Part shown: in pieces, positions 1-5,992 of the stretch
Numbering within the stretch: position 1 is the first letter of the stretch
How the letters are laid out: every line of letters begins with the position of its first letter
Assembly: GCA_002256055.1 (NCBI GenBank)
Contig: NKIE01000184.1
Location: forward strand, 1-5,992
DNA from: Pseudomonas sp. PGPPP3
Lineage (GTDB): Bacteria; Pseudomonadota; Gammaproteobacteria; Pseudomonadales; Pseudomonadaceae
Reading direction: 5' to 3'
DNA: 5,992 bases
Translations under genes and position numbers: made by a program
Notes under the pieces: generated by a model
What the model saw: only the letters and a program-made list of their open reading frames with translations
What the model was told of the DNA's origin: nothing
Databases searched by the model: none

Positions 1-1483
1 GGTGGACCGCATCTGCCTCAAGTCGATCCTGCATTCGATCATCATGACCGGCGCGATTCCGCTGTACTTGTGCCCGACACGTAACGAACTGGGCATCATT
101 GGGCCGATTCCGCTGTCGGAATTCAGCCGCGAGTCGATCCAGGCCAAGATTGACGCCAGCCCACTGGCCCGTGGCCGCGAGCCTAAGGTCAAGCTGGCGG
201 TGGTGACCAACTCCACCTACGACGGCCTTTGCTACAACGCCGAGCTGATCAAGCAAACCCTGGCGGGCAGCGTCGAGGTCATGCACTTCGACGAGGCCTG
301 GTTTGCCTATGCGGCCTTCCACGAGTTCTATACCGGCCGTTTCGGTATGGGCACCACCCGTGAGGAAGGCGCGCCGCTGGTGTTCAGCACCCACTCGACG
401 CACAAGATGCTCGCGGCGTTCAGCCAGGCATCGATGATTCACGTGCAGGACGGCGGCGAGCGCCAGCTGGACCGCGATCGCTTCAACGATGCGTTCATGA
501 TGCACATCTCCACTTCACCCCAGTACGGCATCATCGCTTCGCTGGATGTGGCCTCGGCCATGATGGAAGGCCCGGCCGGGCGTTCGTTGATTCAGGAAAC
601 CTTTGACGAGGCCCTCAGCTTCCGTCGGGCCCTGGCTAACCTGCGCCAGAACCTGCCGGCCAACGACTGGTGGTTCAGCATCTGGCAGCCGCCGGGTGCC
701 GAAGGTGTTGAACAGGTGGCCAGCAGTGATTGGCAGTTGCAGCCGAATGCCGACTGGCACGGTTTCGGCGATGTGGCCGATGACTATGTGCTGCTCGATC
801 CGATCAAGGTCACCCTGGCCACGCCGGGCCTGACCGCCGATGGTGTGCTCGGCGAAACCGGTATTCCCGCCGCGGTGGTCAGTAAGTTCCTCTGGGAGCG
901 CGGGCTGGTGGTGGAGAAAACCGGCCTGTACTCCTTCCTGGTGCTGTTCTCTATGGGCATTACCAAAGGCAAGTGGAGCACCCTGCTGACGGAGTTGCTG
1001 GAGTTCAAACGCTCCTACGATGGCAACGTGGCCCTGAGCCAATCCCTGCCGTCGATTGCTGCTGCGGGCGGTAGTCGTTACGCCGGCATGGGGCTGCGTG
1101 ATTTGTGCGACCAGCTGCATAGCTGCTACCGCGACAACGCCACGGCCAAAGCAATGATGCGCATGTACACCGTGCTGCCAGAAATCGCCATGAGGCCGGC
1201 CGATGCTTACGACAAGCTGGTGCGTCGGGAGATTGAGGCGGTGCCTGTGGCTGAACTGCAAGGGCGCATCGCTGCGGTGATGCTGGTGCCTTATCCGCCG
1301 GGCATTCCACTGATTATGCCGGGCGAGCGTTTTACCCCGGCAACGCGCTCGATCATCGATTACCTGGAGTTCGCTCGCACCTTTGATCGCAGCTTCCCTG
1401 GCTTCGATTCAGACGTGCACGGGCTACAGCATCAAGACAGCCCGGATGGACGCTGCTATACAGTCGACTGTATCAAGGAGTAA
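1..1483 (+). CDS. ldcA: Lysine decarboxylase LdcA, C-terminal part (5' end outside window)
   Basis: PLP-dependent, fold-type I Orn/Lys/Arg decarboxylase, inferred to convert L-lysine to cadaverine in the cytoplasm. The first whole codon is at base 2. Its GTG encodes an internal valine and is not a start, because the alignment begins in the middle of the PLP domain. About 493 residues are visible; family members have about 750, so roughly 250 (wing domain and early PLP domain) are missing. Visible residue numbers are used here. The pyridoxal-lysine motif STHSTHK..AAFSQAS has its Schiff-base Lys at residue 135 (bases 404-406). The cofactor-contacting aspartate lies in HFDEAW at D97. The C-terminal domain ends in the family-like RCYTVDCIKE. 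Lysine rather than arginine specificity is inferred from close resemblance to Pseudomonas LdcA and from the adjacent antiporter. In P. aeruginosa the ldcAB operon is ArgR-controlled; the promoter is not in this window. An unusual RICLKS motif occurs at residues 3-8. The stop TAA lies 18 nt before ldcB. Confidence 0.93.
   Translation, partial: VDRICLKSILHSIIMTGAIPLYLCPTRNELGIIGPIPLSEFSRESIQAKIDASPLARGREPKVKLAVVTNSTYDGLCYNAELIKQTLAGSVEVMHFDEAWFAYAAFHEFYTGRFGMGTTREEGAPLVFSTHSTHKMLAAFSQASMIHVQDGGERQLDRDRFNDAFMMHISTSPQYGIIASLDVASAMMEGPAGRSLIQETFDEALSFRRALANLRQNLPANDWWFSIWQPPGAEGVEQVASSDWQLQPNADWHGFGDVADDYVLLDPIKVTLATPGLTADGVLGETGIPAAVVSKFLWERGLVVEKTGLYSFLVLFSMGITKGKWSTLLTELLEFKRSYDGNVALSQSLPSIAAAGGSRYAGMGLRDLCDQLHSCYRDNATAKAMMRMYTVLPEIAMRPADAYDKLVRREIEAVPVAELQGRIAAVMLVPYPPGIPLIMPGERFTPATRSIIDYLEFARTFDRSFPGFDSDVHGLQHQDSPDGRCYTVDCIKE
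1458..1473. repeat. 16-bp perfect palindrome at the ldcA 3' end
   Basis: ATACAGTCGACTGTAT is its own reverse complement. It lies inside the last codons of ldcA (the Y-T-V-D-C-I stretch), 28 nt upstream of the ldcB start codon. As RNA it can form a 6-bp stem with a TCGA loop just before the end of ldcA. It has no following T-run, so it is not an intrinsic terminator. No function can be assigned; chance through codon choice is possible. Confidence 0.5.
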
Positions 1484-1501
1484 TTCAGTCGGAGTGAGCG
1501 C

Positions 1502-2866
1502 ATGACCCAGGCAGCAGGGCAGAAAAGTACGATGGGTTTCTGGACCTGCTCGGCCTTGGTGGTCGGCAATATGGTGGGCTCAGGGGTGTTTCTGTTGCCG
1601 GCCAGCCTGGCCGCCTTCGGTGGTCTGAGTCTGGTGGGGTGGTTGATTTCCAGTGTCGGTGCGGTGCTACTGGCCCTGACTTTTGCCCGCCTGGCGCGCC
1701 TCAATCCCGCTGCCGGCGGGCCCTACGCTTATACCCGTGACGGTTTTGGCAGCTTTGCCGGCTACCTGTGTGCCTGGACCTACTGGAAGGCCGCCTGGAT
1801 CGGCAATGCGGCCATTGCCGTGACGCTGGTGGGCTACTTGCAGGTGTTTATTCCGGCCCTCAAGGATCCACTGCTGATGGTGGCCACGGCCATCGGCGCG
1901 ATCTGGCTGTGCACCCTGATCAATCTGCGCGGCATTGGCGCCTTTGGTGTGGTGCAAAACCTGCTGACCCTGCTCAAGCTGATCCCGCTGGTGCTGATCG
2001 GCGTCCTCGGCTGGTGGTCGTTTCATCCCGAATACCTGCGCATTCCCGAACCCCAGGATTTGCCCGGCGGTGGCTACGCCCAGGCGATTGCCACCACGGC
2101 GGCACTGACCCTCTGGGCCTTTATCGGCCTGGAATCGGCCACGGTGCCGGCCGAGCATGTGCGCGACCCCAAGCGCACCATTCCGCGGGCCACGATTTTC
2201 GGCACCTTGGTGGCGGCAGCGGTGTACATCCTGTCGATCACTGCGGTGCAGGGCGTTCTGCCGCCCGAGGTGCTGATGCGCTCGTCAGCCCCTTTCGCCG
2301 ATGCGGCACAGGTGCTGTTGGGCGACTGGGGCTACTACCTGGTGGCTGGTGGCGCGGTGATCGCCTGCTTGGGGGCTTTGAACGGCTGGGTCCTGCTGCA
2401 AGGGCAGATACCCATGGCGGCGGCCCGTGATGGTTTGCTGCCGGAGGCTCTGGCGACCTGCAACAAGCGCAATGTGCCCGCTAATGGCTTGTGGGTCTCG
2501 GCGGTGCTGGTGTCGTTGCTGGTGCTGATCGATGGCCGAGGTGAGCTGGTTGATGTGTTTCAGGTGATCATTTTGCTCGGCACCATGGCCGGGGTGGTGC
2601 CCTATGCCTTCTGTACGGCTGCTTTGCTACAGCTGTTGGCGGTCAAGCCGAATGCCTTCAAGCCGCGCGAGCGCAAGCCCTTGGTGGCGATTGCGCTGCT
2701 GGGCTTTATCTACTCGATGTGGGCGCTGTATGGCACGGGCGAGCAGGCGATATTCTGGGGCTTTCTGGTGCTGATGGCGGGCATCCCCCTCTACACCTGG
2801 CGGCAATGGCGCAACCGTGTGCAGGGGGAGGCGAGAGCCTTGCAGGCAGGGGCGTTGGGTGAGTAA
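1502..2866 (+). CDS. ldcB: Lysine/cadaverine antiporter LdcB (AdiC/CadB-type APC permease)
   Basis: Inner-membrane antiporter of the APC superfamily, 454 residues, inferred to exchange external lysine for internal cadaverine. The ATG at 1502 is supported by GGAG at 1491-1494 with 7-nt spacing. About twelve hydrophobic segments are visible, roughly at residues 14-35, 42-62, 84-112, 122-142, 147-171, 194-212, 231-252, 274-300, 327-344, 350-380, 392-410 and 414-432. The sequence follows E. coli AdiC almost throughout. GNMVGSGVFLL (N23, S27) matches the AdiC carboxylate-binding unwound TM1. W205 in TLWAFIGLESA matches the substrate-stacking Trp202, and E211 matches Glu208. W296 in NGWVLLQGQ matches Trp293. 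Y94 and a Lys at 96 lie in TM3 (YWKAAWIGN). Substrate is inferred from pairing with ldcA; arginine/agmatine or putrescine exchange cannot be excluded. It is co-transcribed with ldcA (18-nt gap). No convincing terminator follows. Confidence 0.88.
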   Translation: MTQAAGQKSTMGFWTCSALVVGNMVGSGVFLLPASLAAFGGLSLVGWLISSVGAVLLALTFARLARLNPAAGGPYAYTRDGFGSFAGYLCAWTYWKAAWIGNAAIAVTLVGYLQVFIPALKDPLLMVATAIGAIWLCTLINLRGIGAFGVVQNLLTLLKLIPLVLIGVLGWWSFHPEYLRIPEPQDLPGGGYAQAIATTAALTLWAFIGLESATVPAEHVRDPKRTIPRATIFGTLVAAAVYILSITAVQGVLPPEVLMRSSAPFADAAQVLLGDWGYYLVAGGAVIACLGALNGWVLLQGQIPMAAARDGLLPEALATCNKRNVPANGLWVSAVLVSLLVLIDGRGELVDVFQVIILLGTMAGVVPYAFCTAALLQLLAVKPNAFKPRERKPLVAIALLGFIYSMWALYGTGEQAIFWGFLVLMAGIPLYTWRQWRNRVQGEARALQAGALGE

Positions 2867-2883
2867 AGCAAGCTGCGGCGACT

Positions 2884-2900
2884 TCAAGCAGATCAAGCAG
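2884..2900 (+). repeat. Short tandem direct repeat TCAAGCAG x2
   Basis: TCAAGCAG occurs at 2884-2891 and 2893-2900, giving a 9-nt period just after the ldcB stop. The second copy overlaps the left arm of the first inverted repeat (AGCAGTTA, 2896-2903). Function unknown. It is too short to call a mobile-element or attachment repeat. Confidence 0.35.
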
Positions 2901-3016
2901 TTAAAGCTAGTATTGAAATAACTGCTCGAAGCGTGAACCCGTGCCCTGCATCACAGTGGCCAGCATCGACATTTACCTCACGCTTGTTATAGTTGGGCGG
3001 TTTTGTAGATAACAAG
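2896..3016 (+). promoter_or_regulatory. Chain of three overlapping inverted repeats upstream of fimL
   Basis: Three perfect 8-bp inverted repeats share arms. IR-A pairs AGCAGTTA (2896-2903) with TAACTGCT (2919-2926). IR-B pairs AAGCGTGA (2929-2936) with TCACGCTT (2978-2985), and is extended across a 6-nt bulge by ATAAC (2918-2922) pairing with GTTAT (2986-2990). IR-C pairs CTTGTTAT (2983-2990) with ATAACAAG (3009-3016). The right arm of A overlaps the extended left arm of B, and the right arm of B overlaps the left arm of C. In an RNA reading through from ldcB, forming B would therefore disrupt part of A and C. This resembles an attenuator-like or terminator/antiterminator design, or alternatively a set of DNA operator sites. 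None of the stems is followed by a strong T-run. Sequence geometry is certain; function is inference. Confidence 0.35.
2984..3011 (+). promoter_or_regulatory. Candidate sigma-70 promoter for fimL (and nudC)
   Basis: TTGTTA (2984-2989) and TAGATA (3006-3011) are separated by 16 bp and resemble -35 and -10 hexamers. The predicted start near 3018 would give a fimL leader of about 220 nt. The element lies in the only sizeable gap upstream of fimL, where base composition turns relatively AT-rich. Both hexamers overlap the arms of inverted repeat C (2983-2990 and 3009-3016), so a protein bound there could block RNA polymerase. This is a match by eye to consensus only. Confidence 0.3.
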
Positions 3017-3070
3017 ATCTATGCGCTTTGGCGCTATTTTCTGCAGAGAGTTCTGCTGAGGAAGCCTGCT

Positions 3071-3232
3071 GTGTCCGCCACCAACGTCTTCCGGGATTGC
3101 TCCCCATGGGCTTCACTGTTTCGCCCTCTTGGCGTATGCGTGAGCCGTGCTCAGTTGTTTGCCCGCTGCCCTAAGGCGCTGGCAATTGACCTCTGCCAAC
3201 TGCTGCACGACCCTGCGCGGGAGGCGTACTAG
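3071..3232 (+). CDS. Possible small ORF (53 codons) in the fimL leader
   Basis: This is an unrecognised candidate. A GTG at 3071 is preceded by a good purine-rich ribosome site, TGAGGAAG (3057-3064), with 6-nt spacing. A 5-bp hairpin GCAGA-gagt-TCTGC (3043-3056) lies just before that site. The 53-residue product begins MSATNVFRDC and ends PAREAY. It is moderately basic, contains four cysteines, and has no clear membrane segment or signal peptide. By hand count GC3 is about 70%, GC1 about 66% and GC2 about 53%, which is a coding-like order but weaker than in the neighbouring genes. Its TAG stop (3230-3232) ends 4 nt before the fimL ATG, and the likely fimL ribosome site (GGGAGG, 3219-3224) lies inside its last codons. 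Translation of this ORF could therefore influence fimL initiation. It may equally be non-coding leader. Confidence 0.22.
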   Translation: MSATNVFRDCSPWASLFRPLGVCVSRAQLFARCPKALAIDLCQLLHDPAREAY

Positions 3233-3236
3233 GCCA

Positions 3237-4934
3237 ATGGTTACTGGAGCCACATCCCTGAGTTTGGTGCGCGCTGAGCTGTTCGCCACCATGGATGAAG
3301 CCGAGCTGAGCCTTGAGCATTTTATTGCCGAGCGCGAGAACGGCAGTTTGCTGCAGCAGGCAGTCGAAAACCTTCAGCAAGTGCGCGGGACCCTCAAGCT
3401 GATTGAACTGGCAGGCGCCGAATTACTCGCTCAGGAAGTGCTGCAACAGGCCACCGATATCCCCACCGGCGCGGGCAGCGAGCGCGACGGTCAGTTGTCG
3501 GCCGTCAGCAATGCCTTGCATGTGCTGCGTCGCTACCTGGAAATTGTCGACGCCCATCGGCAGGAAGTGCCGGAACTGCTGCTGCCGGCCATCAACGACC
3601 TGCGCCAGGCAGGCGCCCAGCCGGTTCTCCCGGAAAGCTTCTTCTTCAGCGTGCGCATTGATCAGGCGCGCCCTGCCACTGCGGCGTCGAGCCTCAGCGG
3701 CGAAGCTTGGAGCGCCGAGGTCAAGCGCCTACGGCAGATGTACCAGGTCGGTTTGCTCGGTTTTATCCGTGAACAGAATATTGCCGCCAGCCTGAAGCTG
3801 ATGTCGCGTGCCATCAGTCGTCTAGACGGCCTGCTGGGCAACGACCCTCGCGCGCGCCTGTGCTGGGTGGCTGCCGCTGCGCTGGAGGCCCAGGCCGACG
3901 GTCAGCTGTTGCCGCGCAAGGCACGTAAGGCGCTGTTTGGTCGTCTGGATCGGGAGCTCAAGCAACTGTTGCTGAATGCCCAATATGAAGCGCCACGCCA
4001 CTTGCTCAAAGAACTGCTGTATCTGGTGGCCCTGGCCGATACGCGCGGCCCGCGCGCGTCCCAGGTGCGCGAGCTGTTCAGTCTTACGCCGCTGCCGTTT
4101 ACCGATCACTTGTTGGAAGAGTCCTATCAGCGTTTGGCCGGTCCTGGTCAGGCGGTTATGCGCTCGCTGTCCTCGGCGATTCGTGAAGAACTCAGTAGTC
4201 TCAAAGATCAGCTCGACCTGATTGAGCGTGGCACCGTCAGCACGGATGGTCTGGCCAATCTGCATGCCTTGTTGGGTAAGTTGGCGAAAACCCTCGGCAT
4301 GGTTGGCCTGACGTCGGCCGGCAATGCGCTGCAGGCGCAGTTGCCCGTGGTGACTGGTTGGCTTGACCAGGCGCCGGTGCAGCCAGAGCAATTGCTCAAG
4401 CTGGCGGACGCGGTGTTGTATGTGGAAAGCATGGTCGCCAGCCTGGATCGCGGCGGTCGTTACGACAGTCGTCCGCCGGTGGCGCAGCCAGGTGACGAGG
4501 CCATGTCGTTTGCCAATCACCAACTCAATGAAGCGCGCATCGTGGTTATTGATGAGGCGCTGGGTGGCTTGGCCATGGCCAAGCGGGCGATCACCGCTTA
4601 CCTCGAATCCAGCGGTGACAAGCTGCATCTGGCCAATGTGCCGTTCACCTTGCAGGCCGTTCGGGGCGGTTTGTGGTTCCTCGATCAGCCACGGGCTGCG
4701 CAGCTTGTAGGCGCCAGTGCCGAGTACATCGACAAGCAGATGCTGGAAAGCCAACAGATGCCCTCTGAGCAGATGCTGGAAACCCTCGCTGATGCCCTGA
4801 CCAGCCTTGAGTACTACTTGGAAGGCGGCGCCGTGTTGCGTCCGGAAACCCAGCCAAGCGTGCTCGATCTGGCCGCGGAAAGCGTGCGGGCGCTGGGTAT
4901 TGTGCTGCCACCTGTGGCTCACAATCCGGCATGA
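3237..4934 (+). CDS. fimL: FimL, ChpA-like regulator of cAMP/type IV pilus signalling
   Basis: FimL is a 565-residue cytoplasmic, probably polar, protein related to the N-terminal HPt region of ChpA. In P. aeruginosa FimL links PilG of the Pil-Chp system with FimV, promotes adenylate cyclase CyaB activity, and so supports Vfr-dependent virulence and twitching. Visible layout: an HPt-like helical module (about 1-125), a central region (about 155-400) with a second degenerate HPt-like stretch around [10 protein letters not shown] (349-358), and a third HPt-like module (about 425-535). The first and third modules share LQxVRGxL (46-53 and 472-479), where Gln47 and Gln473 sit at the usual phospho-His position. 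No kinase or receiver domain is present, so the role is probably scaffolding. The ATG at 3237 is chosen because [12 protein letters not shown] leads directly into the first module. GGGAGG at 3219-3224 is a ribosome site with a longish 12-nt spacer. The in-frame upstream extension to 3147 looks non-coding. The stop overlaps the nudC start (ATGA). Confidence 0.9.
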   Translation: MVTGATSLSLVRAELFATMDEAELSLEHFIAERENGSLLQQAVENLQQVRGTLKLIELAGAELLAQEVLQQATDIPTGAGSERDGQLSAVSNALHVLRRYLEIVDAHRQEVPELLLPAINDLRQAGAQPVLPESFFFSVRIDQARPATAASSLSGEAWSAEVKRLRQMYQVGLLGFIREQNIAASLKLMSRAISRLDGLLGNDPRARLCWVAAAALEAQADGQLLPRKARKALFGRLDRELKQLLLNAQYEAPRHLLKELLYLVALADTRGPRASQVRELFSLTPLPFTDHLLEESYQRLAGPGQAVMRSLSSAIREELSSLKDQLDLIERGTVSTDGLANLHALLGKLAKTLGMVGLTSAGNALQAQLPVVTGWLDQAPVQPEQLLKLADAVLYVESMVASLDRGGRYDSRPPVAQPGDEAMSFANHQLNEARIVVIDEALGGLAMAKRAITAYLESSGDKLHLANVPFTLQAVRGGLWFLDQPRAAQLVGASAEYIDKQMLESQQMPSEQMLETLADALTSLEYYLEGGAVLRPETQPSVLDLAAESVRALGIVLPPVAHNPA

Positions 4935-5761
4935 GCAGTCGCTGGCAGTCGTCCTGGCTGGATGCACGCCAACCCGGTGGGTGGGCGTTGGTACACTGCC
5001 AGCAGCAATTTCTCGGCGACGCCAATGGCGTGCTGTTTCCCCGTGAGTGGCTAAAGCGCCAGGACCTGCCGATTCTCGCTGAGCATGGCCTTGGCCATTT
5101 CGGTGCCGATGCGGTCTACCTGCTGGAGTTGCACCAGTCCGTCGCCCTCGACGGCTGTGCCTGGCAGGGTCTGCGACAGTTCATGCTGAACGGCGACAGC
5201 GACACCTTCAAGATGCTCGGCTATGCCAGCCAGATCGGCACCTGGGCGCGGCAGCACCGCTTTTGCGGCAGTTGCGGTGCGCCCATGCAACACATTGCCG
5301 GTGAGCGTGCGATGCATTGCCCGGCCTGTGCCCTGCAGCATTACCCGCGCTTGTCGCCGAGTATGATTGTGCTGGTGACCCGTGGTGATGAAGTCCTGCT
5401 GGCCCGTTCGACGCGCTTTGCCAGTGGGGTCTACAGCACCCTGGCCGGCTTTGTCGAAGCCGGTGAGTCGGTCGAGGACTGCGTGCGTCGTGAGGTGCAG
5501 GAAGAAGTGGGGGTGCAGGTGTGCAACCTGCAATATCTGACCAGCCAGGGCTGGCCGTTCCCGCACTCGCTGATGCTCGGTTTCCATGCCGAATACGCCG
5601 GTGGTGAGATTGTCCTGCAGGAAGAGGAAATTGAAGACGCCCGCTGGTTCAGTCTGGATAACCTGCCGAACCTGCCCCCACCGCGTTCGATCTCTCGTTA
5701 CCTGATCGACCTCTATCTGGCGCGCCGCTTAGGCCATGCCGAACCAATGCTGCCAGGCTAG
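4931..5761 (+). CDS. nudC: NADH pyrophosphatase / NAD-RNA decapping Nudix hydrolase NudC
   Basis: NudC is a 276-residue cytoplasmic Nudix hydrolase that cleaves NAD(H) to NMN(H) and AMP; family members also remove NAD caps from RNA 5' ends. An N-terminal domain (about 1-108) is followed by a zinc ribbon with C112-x2-C115 and C130-x2-C133, then [12 protein letters not shown] leading into the Nudix fold. The Nudix box spans residues 173-195 and fits Gx5Ex7REUxEExGU, with R187-E188 and metal-binding E191/E192. The NAD-specific signature follows at 205-213 as SQGWPFPHS; the usual form is SQPWPFPxS, so Gly207 replaces Pro. An acidic run at 231-235 likely supplies the further catalytic Glu. Length is slightly above E. 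coli NudC (257). The ATG at 4931 overlaps the fimL stop by 4 nt, suggesting translational coupling and a shared transcript. Its 3' end overlaps the opposing exporter gene by 33 nt. Confidence 0.95.
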   Translation: MSSRWQSSWLDARQPGGWALVHCQQQFLGDANGVLFPREWLKRQDLPILAEHGLGHFGADAVYLLELHQSVALDGCAWQGLRQFMLNGDSDTFKMLGYASQIGTWARQHRFCGSCGAPMQHIAGERAMHCPACALQHYPRLSPSMIVLVTRGDEVLLARSTRFASGVYSTLAGFVEAGESVEDCVRREVQEEVGVQVCNLQYLTSQGWPFPHSLMLGFHAEYAGGEIVLQEEEIEDARWFSLDNLPNLPPPRSISRYLIDLYLARRLGHAEPMLPG

Positions 5762-5992
5762 CCGTGCGGCAAGAGCCAGCACCACCAGAATAAATACCGG
5801 ACGGATAAATCGATTACCGCCCTTGATTGCCGTGCGCGCGCCGAAAAACGCGCCGGCCATCAACGCCAGCCCCATGCAGATACCCAGCAGCCATGCCACC
5901 TGGCCATGGACGATAAACACGGTCAGGGCCATGGTGTTGCTGACGAAGTTCATGCTGCGGGCCACGCCGCTGGCGCGCAGCAGGTCGAGCGG
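5729..5992 (-). CDS. TauE/SafE-family sulfite exporter-like permease, C-terminus (5' end outside window)
   Basis: The C-terminal 87 residues of an integral membrane protein are read on the minus strand, with the frame open to the window edge. Family members usually have about 250 residues, so most of the protein is missing. Visible features are [12 protein letters not shown], a hydrophobic segment ([14 protein letters not shown]), a second hydrophobic stretch ending in [19 protein letters not shown], and a final hydrophobic helix ([13 protein letters not shown]). This GAR...GG..IRP-helix arrangement is typical of the end of TauE/SafE (DUF81) transporters, which export sulfite, sulfoacetate or other anions. 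The substrate cannot be told from this fragment. The GTG at 5963-5965 is internal, since similarity continues upstream of it. The TAA stop at 5729-5731 lies within the nudC coding sequence. Confidence 0.82.
   Translation of the reverse strand, partial: PLDLLRASGVARSMNFVSNTMALTVFIVHGQVAWLLGICMGLALMAGAFFGARTAIKGGNRFIRPVFILVVLALAARLAWQHWFGMA

Noticed and set aside
515..1261. 248-codon open frame on the minus strand opposite ldcA
   Set aside because: Antisense to conserved decarboxylase sequence, with the biased Q/H/R composition typical of shadow frames.
1458..1473. LexA/SOS box at the palindrome
   Set aside because: The symmetry is ACAG...CTGT, the reverse of the CTGT-N8-ACAG LexA pattern, and it lies within coding sequence.
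3023..3040. Terminator-like GCGC-TTTG-GCGC hairpin followed by TATTTT
   Set aside because: The stem is only 4 bp and the T-run short and interrupted; too weak to call an intrinsic terminator, though it could matter if the upstream inverted repeats act as a switch.
3021..3059. 12-codon ORF starting ATGCGCTTTGGC in the leader
   Set aside because: Very short, no ribosome site, and no enrichment for one amino acid as in classical leader peptides.
2993..3070. Longer version of the small ORF from a TTG start at 2993
   Set aside because: It would begin inside the candidate promoter with no ribosome site; the GTG at 3071 has a much better one.
3147..3236. 30-codon N-terminal extension of fimL from an upstream start
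   Set aside because: No sensible ribosome site; the extension is Cys/Arg-rich and unlike the rest of Fim[13 protein letters not shown] at 3237 leads straight into the first HPt-like module.
3822..4967. 381-codon open frame on the minus strand opposite fimL
   Set aside because: It is a shadow frame of a GC-rich gene, rich in Q/R/H with no family resemblance, lying wholly antisense to a well-recognised protein.

Overview
The window looks like a chromosomal segment of a fluorescent-type Pseudomonas. It is GC-rich with strong GC3 bias, and every large protein resembles Pseudomonas proteins. The gene content matches, from memory and not by a search, the P. aeruginosa PA1818-PA1824 neighbourhood: ldcA, ldcB, fimL, nudC and a TauE/SafE permease. 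There are no mobile elements, tRNA/rRNA genes or CRISPR arrays.

Layout. Positions 1-1483 (+) are the C-terminal two thirds of a PLP-dependent lysine decarboxylase (ldcA), with its 5' end outside the window. After 18 nt comes 1502-2866 (+), an AdiC/CadB-type basic amino acid/polyamine antiporter (ldcB). Together they form a module that takes up lysine, decarboxylates it to cadaverine and exchanges the product. Positions 2867-3236 (370 nt) hold no established gene. This gap contains a direct repeat, three overlapping 8-bp inverted repeats that could form mutually exclusive hairpins, a candidate sigma-70 promoter and a possible 53-codon small ORF ending 4 nt before the next gene. Positions 3237-4934 (+) encode FimL, the ChpA-like non-catalytic partner of the Pil-Chp/FimV/cAMP surface-sensing pathway. 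Positions 4931-5761 (+) encode NudC, a zinc-ribbon Nudix NADH pyrophosphatase, joined to fimL by an ATGA overlap. Positions 5729-5992 (-) are the C-terminus of a TauE/SafE-family membrane exporter that overlaps nudC tail-to-tail by 33 nt.

The coding genes are largely ordinary core-genome Pseudomonas genes; I see no clear undescribed multi-gene system. The points most worth a second look are: (i) the structured leader region before fimL; (ii) an apparent RICLKS in place of the usual RNCHKS PLP-contact motif at the very start of the visible LdcA; (iii) the repeated QxVRG motif in FimL, where HPt domains would carry the phospho-histidine; and (iv) a possible small ORF translationally linked to fimL.
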